This document shows, in pieces, positions 52,252 to 62,479 of a stretch of 64,000 nucleotides of DNA. The position numbers and the translations under genes were made by a program. The DNA comes from Ichthyophis bannanicus. Taxonomy: Eukaryota > Chordata > Amphibia > Gymnophiona > Ichthyophiidae. Positions within the stretch are counted from its first letter, which is position 1. Every line of letters starts with the position of its first letter. The stretch covers positions 588,649,574 through 588,713,573 of the forward strand of contig CM066036.1 in assembly GCA_033557465.1 (NCBI GenBank), given 5' to 3'. Below the pieces are notes generated by a model. The model had not been told where the DNA came from, ran no database searches, and saw nothing but the letters and a program-made list of their open reading frames with translations.

Positions 52252-53363
52252 CATCACCACACTTTTTCTAGCTTCTTCACTAGTCAAGTTGGGCTCTGCT
52301 TTTGCTACAATGTGACTGGTCTGTTCGACACTATCGAAATTGCATGTATTCCGAAGGAGTAGAGCCTGTTCATTGACAGCTCTTCCAGGAGCCGCAAAGC
52401 CATGCTGCTGCATTACAGGAACAAGTACACATCCCATCCCCTAGCTCAGTGAGCCTCAAAGAAGATTACAGCAGCATCAAGACCTTGCTAGAAGCCTTGA
52501 AGTATGCTGAGTGTGGCTGGGAGGTTATCGGAGACTTTAAAATGGTGGAATTTCTGATCTTTATCTTTATCTTCTTTATCTTTATTCATTGCTTTCCATA
52601 CCACCCATACCGAGGCATCAGGATGGTTTACAATACACAAAAATTTAAATTGGCTGCAGGAAAGGAAACAGAACTCCATTGGTACAATAGGAAAGGGTCT
52701 CCAAAGAGGTTTTATGAAGTTTCCATGCTATCTTTGTCTTTAGGACAGCAAGAACATCATGGTGCACTACCATAAGTGGGACTGGCCACAGCGAACTGAA
52801 TTTTCTGTTGGGTCAAAGAATGTGAAGTAGGAGGCACTGATGGAACCACAGAAGGTGCTGATGCCACCACTGCACATAAAATTGGGCCTTATGAAACAAT
52901 TTATCACAGCTCTAGAGAAAGAGTCGAGAGCCTTCAAATACCTTCAAGACTTCTTCCCTAAACTGTATGAGGCAAAGGTCAAAGCTGGTGTCTTTGTTGG
53001 ACTACAAATAAAAAAGATTCTTGAGTGCATGGAATTTCCCAAGATGCTTACTAGGAAGGAGAAAGCGGCTTGGAACATGGCTTTTTGGGAAATCACAAGA
53101 CCGACAACTATGTAGAGCTGCTTGAGACTCTAGTTAAGAATACGGCAAAATGGGCTGCAGGATGTCATCATATCCTTGATGCTCATCTTGATAAATTCAA
53201 GGAGAACATGGGAGCGTACTTAGAGGACCAAGGCAAACATTTCCACAAGGATATACTGGAAGTTGAACGTCGCTTCTAAGGACAGTATAAAGAGAATATG
53301 ATGGGAGACAATATCTGGGGACTTATTCGTGAAAGTGATTTACAATATAATCATAAATGTTGA
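52252..53363 (+). pseudogene. Unrecognised gene family, remaining coding part
   Basis: Continues exon 2: HHHTFSSFFTSQVGLCFCYN and VTGLFDTIEIACIPKE, stop, SLFIDSSSRSRKAMLLHYRN; frameshift near 52447; DYSSIKTLLEALKYAECGWE and VIGDFKMVEFL; an L2 tail (52557-52700); GFMKFPCYLCL (CxxC), stop, DWPQRTEFSVGSKNVK, stop, VLMPPLHIKLGLMKQFITAL, FKYLQDFFPKLYEAKVKAGV, then a deletion/frameshift near 53075, GFLGNHKTDNYVELLETLVK, ILDAHLDKFKENMGAYLEDQ, GKHFHKDILEVERRF, stop, NMMGDNIWGLIRESDLQYNH. Four in-frame stops (three TAG, one TAA) and at least two frameshifts. No known catalytic motif is seen. Confidence 0.65.
52557..52700 (-). mobile_element. L2-like 3' tail insertion
   Basis: The plus strand begins with TCTTTATCTTTATCTTC tail repeats and continues CATTGCTTTCCATACCACCC and GGTTTACAATACACAAA, the inverse of an L2 3' end (compare 31482-31560). 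It interrupts the unrecognised gene between VEFL and GFMKFPC. Confidence 0.7.
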
Positions 53364-53629
53364 AAATCTACTCACTTCTAAATGTTTTATGGTCTTTCTA
53401 GAATAACTTAAAAATAAGTAAATATTATATGTTGTGTTTTTTTTATTTTATGTGAACAAAAAGGCACAATGGGAATATGTAAATTTAACAATGGGAATAT
53501 GTTTTAACAATGGGAATATGTAAATTTCACAAATATCAATCTCCTGTTCACAAAAGCAAAGTTTAATGAGAAGAATAACCATTTTCCATACTTTCAGGTT
53601 ATAAGCAATTAGGCAATAACAGTCATTAC
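53364..53629. repeat. Downstream region with short tandem repeat
   Basis: AT-rich 3' flank of the pseudogene. The word ACAATGGGAATATGT occurs three times between 53467 and 53525. Confidence 0.5.
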
Positions 53630-53979
53630 CAATATTCCCTCTAATTTTCTGTAGGCTGTGTGCGCATAAAATATCAGCTGTGCAGCTTTTGAAGGAAAGT
53701 TAAATTTTTGTGTGCCACACAACGACACTCGGAGTTATATACTTTAAAATTTGACTACACGTCAGAATACAGTATGTACACCACATTGAAAATAGACGAT
53801 TACTAAATGAAGCGGAAAATTTCTAGTAATTACAATCACAACTTTTAAATTTTAAGACGTCTGTGTTGTTTTCTTTCAGAATCAGAACCGTAATTTTTGT
53901 GTGCTCTGTTGTAAAGTATGTGCGCTCGCTCGGCGAGGTGTGTGTGCGCGCACATGCGCACAGCTTAGAGGGAACAGTG
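53630..53979. mobile_element. hAT-like MITE, perfect 8-bp TSD
   Basis: A 350-bp element flanked by GTCATTAC at 53622-53629 and 53980-53987. Ends CAATATTCCCTCTAA and TTAGAGGGAACAGTG are imperfect inverted repeats, followed inward by GTGTGCGC/GCGCACATGCGCAC subterminal repeats. Non-coding. Confidence 0.9.
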
Positions 53980-54735
53980 GTCATTACCCAGGAATAAAAA
54001 CAGTGTTACACATTTGAGGTCAGTCTCAGAAATGGGAGGGCATAGTATGAGAGACAAGAAATACAGAATATGATTATCATAAATAAAGCACGTCTTAGAT
54101 ATTTCAGAGAAATAGGTGAAAATTACCAGATCCCTCCTTTCATTCAAAAAAATGATATCTCATTGGCAGTACCAGGGACTGACAGTTTTGGAAGTCCTTG
54201 ATTGATAAAGAAGGTGATTGGCAGTGGAATTTCATTTTCCCCGGAGACACATAATGCATCATCTTCATTGCCAGAAGCGCTCGTAAGCATGATAATTAAT
54301 GTTATTTTTCCCCTTGGTAACAAGTTATTATGGTCAATAAGGCATGGCTTTATTATAACTGGGTTACATTTGCAGAGGTACCTCAAGAACCTTCCATATT
54401 TTATTTGATGTTACAGGATTTGCAAAGGAAAATGAAAAGACTGGGCTCCATTCATCTGAATTTGGGAGTCTCAAACTTTCTAGGTAAATTATATTTGCTG
54501 ACATCGGCAAATTTGAAAAATCATATCCTTTTAAAAGTCAATACAGCTTAAAGGGCCAGTGTATATAAACACGCCTCAAAAGGTGGAGGGATAACAGGGA
54601 GGAAACGCTACAACAGGACACCTAGAGAGGAAAGACACTTGGGCGCTTATGTTGCCTTTATTAACTAGAGGCAATGTAATAGCATATGCACCTATATGTC
54701 TATATAAAATAATTTATGCAAAACTCACATACCTA
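53980..54735. other. Unassigned interval
   Basis: No recognised gene or repeat. Short frames on both strands (for example 54386-54144) carry no known motif. Confidence 0.45.
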
Positions 54736-55090
54736 GTGTGAGGCAGGGGTACATTTGTGCTTGTGGTCAACATTATTGGCACCTTTGCATTTTAGGTATA
54801 TTATGTACAATATCTTGAGAAATAATTGCAAATATTCCAACTGAATGTCATCATAATATTTTAATAGTATGTTCAAAGGTATACAACAAAAATAAAGATA
54901 TCTGTGCAACTTAGATGTAGTAATTTCTGAGAAAAATAAACAAAATATGACCTGGACAGGATTATTGGCACCCTTCACTAATATTTGGTTGCACAACTCT
55001 TGGCAGTGATGACAGTCACCAAACATTTCTTGAAGCCTTCTATAAGTTTTGTACATCAGTCTTCTGGTGGTTTCTCTCACCCTTCAACTG
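54736..55090 (-). mobile_element. Tc1-like transposon fragment
   Basis: Contains GGTCAACATTATTGGCACC near one end and AGGATTATTGGCACCC, TTGGTTGCACAACTCTTGGC and GACAGTCACCAAACATTTCT further in. These words are typical of Tc1-like terminal and subterminal regions with the start of a transposase reading on the minus strand (RETTRRLMYKTYRRLQEMFG). It is truncated at about 55090 by a CR1 fragment. Confidence 0.55.
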
Positions 55091-55958
55091 CGATTTATAA
55101 ATAATAACATAAGAACATAAAAAATGGGTCATACCAAGGTCCACCAAGCCCAATATCCTGTTTCCAACAGTGGCCAGTCCAGATCACATACACCTGGCAA
55201 GATCCCAGAAAGGCACACAGGTTCCACAATGTTCATCCCAGGGCAAGCAGTGGATTTCCTGGGTCCTCTTTAATAATGGTTTATGGACCTTTCCTTCAAG
55301 AACTTGTTCAAACCTTTTTTAAACCCAGCTACACTAATAGCTTTTACTACATCCTCCGGTAACGAATTCCAGGGTTTTATTATGTGCTGAGTGAAAATAT
55401 ATTTTTTCTTATTAGTCTTAAATGGGTTACATTGTAGCTTCATTGAATGTCCCCTAGTCTTTCTACTTTTTCATGGAGTAAACAATTGATCTACGTTTAC
55501 CCGTTCTACTCCATTCACTAATTTATAGACCTCTATTATATCTCCTCTCAGCCATCTCCTTTCCAAGTTGAAGAGCCCTAACTTTTAATTCTTTCCTTTT
55601 AGAAGTATCCTTCCATCCCCTTTACCATTCTGGTGACTCTTCTCTGTACATTTTCTTTTTCTAATTTCACTATATCATTTTTAAGATATGGCAACCAGAA
55701 TTGCACACAATATTCAAGGTGCATTTGCACCATGAAATGATACAGAAGCATTATAATATCCTTGGTTTTATTCTCCATTCCTTTCCTTATGATTGCTACC
55801 ATTCTATTTGCTTTCTTGGCCGCCACTGCACACTGGTCAGAGGGCTTCTACATATTATCCATGATGACGCCTAAATTGTTTTCCTGGATGGTGGTTCCTA
55901 ATGTGGTACCTTGCATCATGTAACCCTAGGTGCATAAGATTGCACTTGTGCACATTAA
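55091..55958 (-). mobile_element. CR1 fragment, 3' portion
   Basis: Plus-strand image runs from the 3' tail (ATAACATAAGAACATAAAAA) through CTTTTTTAAACCCAGCTACA to the middle of ORF2 (ATTGCACACAATATTCAAGG, TGCACACTGGTCAGAGGGC) and stops at CACATTAA, where the Harbinger-like element begins. It continues at 62642. Frames are broken. Confidence 0.9.
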
Positions 55959-56130
55959 GGGGTATGTTTACTAAAGTGCGGTAAAAGTGAATAACGCGCG
56001 TTGTACGACGTTAATGATTGTAAGTGCAGTATAACGTGCGTAATCACGCGCCAACGACCGTTAACGTCATACTACGCGAGTTAACCGTAGTTAACGATCG
56101 TAAAGCCCGGCGGCGCGTTAAAACAGCGCA
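55959..56130. repeat. Left subterminal region with TAACG words
   Basis: Repeated GCGTTA, TTAACG and CGTTAAC words in both orientations (for example AACGCGCGTT, CGTTAACGTC, GTTAACGATCG). Such clustered palindromic words may be transposase-binding sites; the right end (62480-62641) has the same feature. Confidence 0.5.
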
Positions 56131-56411
56131 GAAGGTGGAGAGTGGGCGGAGAGAAGGGGTCAATGGGCGGAGAGTGGGCGGGGAGAGGCTCCCCTCACAC
56201 TAACATGCTGAAGTGCAGAGCTCAATTCCAACGCGAATGAAAACCTGTCGTTAAAGGCATATTAAAGGGAAGAGAAACCATTTCCGTGAGCAATGTACAG
56301 CAAAACCGGGGAAACCTAAACCACGTGAGCAGTGTGATACATGTGCACAGAACAAAATTGCAAATAAAACTTTAGAATGACCACAAGAAACAGTGTAAAA
56401 ATTATAATTCA

Positions 56412-56593
56412 GCTGGGCAACAGTGATAGCAATGGGCAACAATAAAAAACACTCCCAGGAAAGCTCCAAAAAAAAGAAATGATGTGTGGAAAGGTCTACA
56501 CTCCGTAGACCCTTTCAAAAATCATTTCATTTTATTGGAGCTTTCCTGGGAGTGTTTTTTATTGTTGCCCATTGCTATCATTGTTGCCCAGCT
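56412..56593. repeat. Near-perfect hairpin with 72-bp arms
   Basis: The arm at 56412-56483 (GCTGGGCAACAGTGATAGCA...) pairs with 56521-56593 (...GCCCATTGCTATCATTG) around a 37-nt loop that itself holds GGTCTAC/GTAGACC. Very few mismatches. Confidence 0.85.
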
Positions 56594-56754
56594 TGGTTAT
56601 GGGTGTGTGCCTCTTTTTTCGAGGTCTTTTTTGAGATTTATATGCACGTTTGTCTTCATACAAGGTAAATGAGCCCACAGTAAAATTGTGCAGAGCAGGG
56701 TTTCCGACTCGACAGGCCAGTTTTCTTACCTCCAGGGACTGCACTGTCTCTGTG

Positions 56755-56832
56755 GCCACAGTGTGGTGCAACAGACACAGCCAGTGCCTGTAAAACCAGA
56801 GGGTCACAGGTTCAAATCCCAGCTGGGGCTCC
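56755..56832 (+). other. tRNA-like sequence in left part of Harbinger-like element
   Basis: A box TGGTGCAACAG (56764-56774) and B box GGTTCAAATCC (56809-56819), spaced 34 nt, as in tRNA-type pol III promoters. The acceptor ends do not pair well, so it is a tRNA-derived promoter or SINE head, not a functional tRNA. Confidence 0.45.
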
Positions 56833-56977
56833 TGCCAACCTAGTCCCCATAGTTTTACCCACCACTAAACAGTGATAGTAAAGACACTCCTTTATTGCAG
56901 AGAACATACGCATGGTTAATACGCCTATATTTTACCACACCAAACACAGACACCATAAACAGGCGCATTACCTAGAG

Positions 56978-57164
56978 CAGAGTCTCGCAAATGCAGTCCT
57001 GGAGGGCCCCACACCATTCAGGTTCCATGCTGCCTCTAATAAAGATGCCTGTGCTGCATATCTATGCACCACCCCCATGGTATGTAGCTCATGCATATTT
57101 ATGAGGGACAGCATGAAAACCCGAACAGTGTTTGGAACACCAGGACTGGAGTTGGGAAACTCTG
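56978..57164. mobile_element. hAT-like MITE, second copy
   Basis: A 187-bp relative of the MITE at 7253-7445. It begins CAGAGTCTCGCAAATGCAG and ends CTGGAGTTGGGAAACTCTG, with TGGAGGGCC and CATGCATATTTATGAG inside. The putative 8-bp flanks match poorly, consistent with age. Confidence 0.7.
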
Positions 57165-58547
57165 CCGTAAAGCAGCAGCCAACAGGGCCAGATACACCCA
57201 CACACACACCCACCCACAGGCCCCATTGGCCAATGCCTCCTGGAGAGGCAGGACATTGGGCCCTGCCTGTATCTCCCAATACTAGCAGTTGCATACCTTA
57301 GCAATGCCACCCTACACCTGGGTATATGGTACACAGCCATCAAACGTTTCCTATGATAACTGGCAGATATCAATTCCTACGTTAAGCACATTTTGCTCAT
57401 TGAGCTCCACCATAACAATCATTCTCATGTCTGCGGTGTGTGCTGCAGGTCTGGTCTCTGATAGTGTTTACCACCCTGGGGAGTGACCCCCAACAGTATT
57501 GCGTACCATATCCATGCCTGTACTGTGCCCAGGACTGGTGTGGTGGGTATGGCTGCTGAACACCTCTATAGTAGCACAATGCTGGCATAGGTGTGGGGGT
57601 GGCTGTCTGTCTATCCAGTGTGTGGTGGCTGCAAACACCTTCCACAGTCCACACTGCCAGCAATGTTGCCAGTATTGGGCTGCCAATGTGCATAATGAGG
57701 AGCAAGGTACCATGGGTATAGGCCGGACAGGGTGGCCTGGCCAGGGTGCATCTGCACAGGGCATAGGGCACTGACTGGGACCTTTTAGTGCCTGGCCACC
57801 ACCTACACAGACAGGGTGACCTCAGTATGTCCTGCTGAGAGATCACTCTCACCCTGACTGTGCAGTGACCACAGCATGGCTAGGCACCCCCATAGTGCTA
57901 TATAGTATTTCTCTCATGTCATAGATATGGGTTTCCTTTTGGGGCCCAGTCACTGATTTATCTGCTTGCTGTGTATGCTGACATCCCAGTTATGGTTGCA
58001 TGCATCTCCACTGGGCACATGCACTATTGACTAACTAGCAGGCTGTTTGCAGCTGGTATGTGTCTTGATGGAGTGGCTTGCAGGGTGTAGTGGCTGATGG
58101 TTTGCAGCAGGAGAATATCAGATAGTGGTGGGGTGCAGCTTAGAACATCAAGGCCTAATGTCTGTCTGCTATTGTGTTATGGATGTGTACAGAGCTGCAT
58201 TGACCGCCCTGTGGGGTGCCTGTTCCTCAGCAGGACTGAGGTTGATGTTCCCCTCTACTGCCACCTTTGCAGGGAGGTAGAATGTTGATCTATTGTTAGG
58301 AGACCCTGTTTTCTGCCCTGGGGGAGGGGGGTGGTGGTCCATGGGGGGCTACACCTGACTGAAACAGATAGAGATATCCAAGGTGTTTCTGCAGAAACTA
58401 CCTATCTCACACATTAACACTGCTTTGGACCTGCGCCATGGATGGTGCTGTGGACCTGGTGCTGGGCGCCTCACTGCACCCTCAGGGTGAGCACAGTACC
58501 CGCACAATGTGACGGTGTGTAGCTACTCTGTGCCAGTACAACACACG
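57165..58547. other. Internal Harbinger-like sequence, unassigned
   Basis: About 1.4 kb of moderately GC-rich DNA. Frames of 90-150 codons exist on the minus strand (57852-57397) but show no transposase, Myb/SANT or other domain. Short CA/CCCACA runs occur near 57195-57225. Confidence 0.45.
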
Positions 58548-58640
58548 GTCAGTACCCCCTATCAGGCCGAGGTGCTGTGGGGGTGCACTTGGTCAGTTCC
58601 CCCTACCAGGCCGAGGTGCTGTGGGGGTGCATTCCCCATG
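58548..58640. repeat. Tandem duplication, 42-bp unit
   Basis: GGTCAGTACCCCCTATCAGG-type unit followed by a second copy (GGTCAGTTCCCCCTACCAGG), each ending GGTGCTGTGGGGGTGCA. Two near-identical copies. Confidence 0.8.
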
Positions 58641-58844
58641 GTGTGTATCTGTGGACAGCTGATTTGCATGTGCAGTGCATCATGGGTGTGACTGGCACAA
58701 TCCAACCCTGTGAGAATCCAGCACCTGCTCACAGGCTCTGATAAACCATAGGCCATCACATGTACATCTGTTGGCATAATGCATAGGTGCGAGACACCCT
58801 AAAGAGTCTGTAATATAGGGTGCCCATGCTGGTAAAAACACACG

Positions 58845-58952
58845 TACCCACGCACGATTGTACGCACGCACCAACGCACGCAGCTACGCATGGGGCTATG
58901 CCCGTACCAACGCACGCAGCCACGCACGCAGCTTCGCACGCAGCCTCGCACG
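58845..58952. repeat. CGCACGCA minisatellite, left half
   Basis: Degenerate units of about 10-12 bp (ACGCACGCAGC, ACGCACCAACG). hAT-like copy C is inserted in it; the repeat resumes at 62239 with CTCGCACGCACCAAC. Confidence 0.8.
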
Positions 58953-59076
58953 CAGGGGCGGCCCAAGGGGGGTGCGGGGCCATGTGCGGAGACTCAGTAC
59001 GGGGCCTCATTTGCATAAGTGGCCTTATTTGCATAAATATTTGCATAATGTTACCATACACTAACTTTTAGTAAAC

Positions 59077-59385
59077 ATGTCTCTTAATGAGTGTATGGAT
59101 AAAGAAAGACTAAAAGATTTCTACATTACTATAATCCAGTGCCAACCGCCAGGCACATTAGGAACCACTACAAACGCTGCCCATTTAGAACCCATAGCAA
59201 ACCCACCGTATCCTGACAGCATTACCAGGACTCACAAAGCACCATACCCTACCTATCAAAAGGCAACACTGCAAATATTAAACCAATACATTTCAGAGAA
59301 TACTGGGGAAAGAGAACAAGTGGCAATATCAAATAGGAATTACATAAACAGAATACCTCAGTTCAGTTACACATGCAGAATATAG
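59077..59385 (+). CDS. Small hypothetical ORF in hAT-like copy C
   Basis: A 102-codon frame, MSLNECMDKERLKDFYIT to NYINRIPQFSYTCRI, the longest of the three related frames. It begins 124 bp inside the left terminus. No hydrophobic segment, zinc ligand cluster or known motif is visible. Coding status is doubtful because copies differ at many replacement sites. Confidence 0.25.
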   Translation: MSLNECMDKERLKDFYITIIQCQPPGTLGTTTNAAHLEPIANPPYPDSITRTHKAPYPTYQKATLQILNQYISENTGEREQVAISNRNYINRIPQFSYTCRI

Positions 59386-60004
59386 ACCATCACCCAACAA
59401 GGAATCACAATTTAGAAACAGGAAGGCAATAATTAAACTGGGAACCCCAAAAGCCAAACTTGGAAGTACAACAACACTGTAGAAATAAAACTATAAATTA
59501 ATTTCCTCTTGTACCAAACAAAGCACAGACGTTAATGATGCACATTTCCTAGAGGTTTCATATTCCAGTTAATAAATTCAAAATAAAGAGATATTTCTAC
59601 CTTTTGTGCATTTTTTTTCAGTTGCAATTGTTCCAGCCACTTTCTTCTGGTTTCTTCATGTTTTCTGCTAACTGTCCATCGTCTGCTGTCCATTTGTTCT
59701 TTCTTTCTTCTCTCTTCTAGTTTTTTTTTCCATTCTCTCTCTCTACATCTGCTTTAACATACTAATCTTTCTCCTTTTGCTCTTTCCTCATTCCTATTTC
59801 ATCCACACAAATTTTACCCCTCCATCCTCAATCCCCACTTATTCTCCCAATACCAGGCCAATTGTAGATTTTTCATCCCTCCCACACAAAATATTTGTCC
59901 CCTCTCCATTTTACTCTCCCAGCCCCATCCCATTCTAATCCTCCCCCAACATCAGCTCCCTTCTAGTTCCAGTCTCACCCAGCATACATTCCCTTCTAGT
60001 CCCT

Positions 60005-61705
60005 GCATCAGCCCATTTCCAGTCCTAGCCCACCATCAACCCATTTCCAGTCCTAGCTCCCCCATCCATTTTCAGTCTGAGTCCCTTCATCAGCTCATTT
60101 CCAATCCTAGCCCCCCATCAGCCCATTTCTAGTCATTTCCTAGCCCCATCATCAGCCCATGTCAAATCATAGCTCCCCTCCACTCAGTCCAATTCCAGTC
60201 CAAGCCCCCCCCATGAGCCTACTTTCAGTTCTAGCCCCTCCATGAGTCCATTTCAATTCAAGCCTCCACCACAGCCCATTTCCAATCTTAGCCCCCCCCA
60301 ACAGCCCATTTCCAGTCCTATCCTAGCTGCTCCATCAGCCCATTTTCAGTCCTAGCTCCCTTCCCTCACAGCCCATTTCCATTCCAAGCTCCCTCCCCAT
60401 CAGCTATTTGCAGTTCAAGCCTCCCCTTCCACTCAGCCCATTTCCAGTCATAGCAACCACCCAACCCATTACCAGTCCTAGCCCCCCATCAACCCACTTC
60501 CAGTCCTAACCCCCCATCACCCCATTTTCAGTTTAAGCCCCCCCTATAACCCATTACCAGTCCTAACCCCCCCATCAGCCCACTTCCAGTCTTAACCCCA
60601 TCAGCCCATTGCCAGTCCTAAACCCCCCCCATCAGCCCACAGCCCATTACCAGTCCTAACCACATCAGCCCACCTCAAGTCCTAACCCCTCCCCATCAGC
60701 CCATTACCAGTCCTAACCCACCCCCCCAGCCCATTAGCAGTCCTAACCCCTCCCCATCAGCCCATTAGCAGTCCTAACCCACCCCCACCCCCCAGCCCAT
60801 TAGCAGTCCTAACCCCCCCACTCCCCCAGCCCATTAGCAGTCCTAACACCCCCCCAGCCCATTAGCAGTCCTAACAACCCACCCCCACCAGTCCTAACAA
60901 CCCCACCCCCCAGCCCATTAGCAGTCCTAACAACCCCCCCAAGCCCATTAGCAGTCCTAACACCCCACCCCCCCAAGTCCTAAAACCCCACCCCCCCCGC
61001 CCATTAGCAGTCCTAACAACCCCCCCAGCCCATTAGCAGTCCTAACAACCCCCCCAGCCCAGCCCATTAGCAGTCCTAACAAAACCCCCCCAGCCCAGCC
61101 CAGCCCATTAGCAGTCCTAACAACCCCCAGCCCAGCCCATTAGCAGTCCTAACAAACCCCCCCCCAGCCCAGTCCAGCCCAGCCCATTAGCAGTCCTAAC
61201 AACCCCCCCCCCAGCCCAGCCCATTAGCAGTCCTAACAACCCCCCCCCAGCCCAGCCCAGCCCATTAGCAGTCCTAACAACCCCCAGCCCAGCCCATTAG
61301 CAGTCCTAACAACCCCCCAGCCCAGCCCAGCCCAGCCCATTAGCAGTCCTAACAACCCCCCCAGCCCAGCCCAGCCCATTAGCAGTCCTAACAACCCCCC
61401 CCAGCCCAGCCCAGCCCAGCCCATTAGCAGTCCTAACAACCCCCCCCAGCCCAGCCCAGCCCAGCCCATTAGCAGTCCTAACAACCCCCCCCAGCCCAGC
61501 CCAGTCCATTAGCAGTCCTAACAACCCCCCCCAGCCCAGCCCAGCCCAGCCCATTAGCAGTCCTAACAACCCCCCCCAGCCCAGCCCAGCCCATTAGCAG
61601 TCCTAACAACCCCCCCCAGCCCAGCCCAGCCCATTAGCAGTCCTAACAACCCCCCCAGCCCAGCCCAGCCCAGCCCATTAGCAGTCCTAACAACCCCCCC
61701 CCCCA
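60005..61705. repeat. Expanded C-rich minisatellite of copy C
   Basis: Starts with degenerate units like copies A and B (CCCATTTCCAGTCCTAGCC) and becomes homogeneous after about 60700. The later unit is CCCATTAGCAGTCCTAACAA followed by a C run and one to four CCCAG steps. More than 30 units. The minus strand has regularly spaced G runs. The Gly/Leu-rich frames on the minus strand are a by-product. Confidence 0.92.
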
Positions 61706-61734
61706 GCCAAGCCAAAATTAAAAAAAAAGAAAAC

Positions 61735-62130
61735 ATGTCGGCTGCCGCGGTCGGGGCCGCCGGGGCAGAATCGGGCGTGCCGCGGGGCCCCCCGGTGCCC
61801 GGCAGTGCCTGCCCTCCCCTGTAGCAGCTCTCTCTTTGGAGCTGAAGTCAGACACGCCGGCTTGCAGAGCAGAGCGCGAGAGAAGAGTTTCTCCCTCGCT
61901 GCTCTGTTAAGCCCGCGGGGGCTGATGGGAACTTCCCATCAGCCCCCGCGGGCTTAACAGAGCAGCGAGGGAGAAACTCCTCCCTCGCGCTCTGCAAGCC
62001 GGCGCGTCTGACTTCAGCTCCAAAGAGAGAGCTGCTACAGGGGAGGGCAGGCTCTGCCGTGCACAGGGGGGCCCCGCGGCACGCTCGATTCTGCCGCGGC
62101 GGCCCCTACCACGGCAGCAGACAGGTGGGG
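61735..62130. repeat. GC-rich palindrome of copy C
   Basis: Arms of about 195 bp around a centre at 61932 (GATGGGAA-C-TTCCCATC). Arm words: CCCGCGGGGGCTGATGGGAA, GCAGCTCTCTCTTTGGAGCT, GCCGCGGGGCCCC. Same plan as copy B (both have CATCAGCCCC and CCGCGGGGCCCC) but with different segments between. Confidence 0.88.
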
Positions 62131-62375
62131 TTTTTTTTTCCAATTTTACTTTTCAAAAGAATGTTTTTTGCGCGGGGCCCCCTGAAACGTGGGGCCCTGT
62201 GCAAAAGACATTCTCGCTCAATGGACGGGCCGGCCCTGCTCGCACGCACCAACTTACGTGGCTAGGCACACTCCGAGGGTGTGTTTCTGACACCACTACT
62301 CAACGTAAAGAAAAACATGCCTCCTCATTCCCTATGTAATGTACAGGGTGATGCCTGGGCCAGGCTTCTGCGTTA

Positions 62376-62447
62376 GGCACACTGGGGACTCGAATCCATA
62401 CTGCTTGTAACAGCGGTCAGTACCGTAACCATTGTGCTACAGCTCTG
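62376..62447 (-). other. tRNA-like sequence in right part of Harbinger-like element
   Basis: On the minus strand: A box TAGCACAATGG (62439-62429) and B box GGATTCGAGTCC (62397-62386), 31 nt apart. Good matches to the tRNA consensus. The acceptor stem does not pair convincingly, so I read it as tRNA-derived. It faces the plus-strand tRNA-like sequence at 56755. Confidence 0.5.
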
Positions 62448-62479
62448 TTTCAGTGCTTTGTGTCTGTATGCCTTCTTAC

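Larger units (their letters stand above)
58953..62238 (+). mobile_element. Large hAT-like non-autonomous element, copy C
   Basis: A 3286-bp copy with ends CAGGGGCGGCCC and GGGCCGGCCCTG and identical 8-bp flanks CTCGCACG (58945-58952 and 62239-62246). Content: the ORF-like segment (59077-59385), a pyrimidine tract, a greatly expanded minisatellite (60005-61705) and a palindrome (61735-62130). It is the longest of the three copies, mostly through minisatellite growth. Confidence 0.93.

Noticed and set aside
57397..57852. 151-codon minus-strand frame as a possible Harbinger transposase
   Set aside because: No DDE or Myb-like motif; composition is Cys/His/Pro-rich by chance of GC content.
61233..61569. 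Gly/Leu/Trp-rich repetitive proteins on the minus strand (AGLGWGG-type repeats)
   Set aside because: They are translations of the copy C minisatellite and change frame with unit length.
60690..61705. Regular spaced repeats that could suggest a CRISPR array
   Set aside because: Units are contiguous with only C-run and CCCAG variation, no unique spacers, and the context is a vertebrate DNA transposon.
58953..62238. Helitron origin for the large elements with hairpins near one end
   Set aside because: Helitrons insert without duplications between A and T; these have clean 8-bp duplications and inverted CAGGG termini.
62376..62447. Functional tRNA gene
   Set aside because: A and B boxes are good but the acceptor stem does not pair and it lies inside a transposon; called tRNA-like only.
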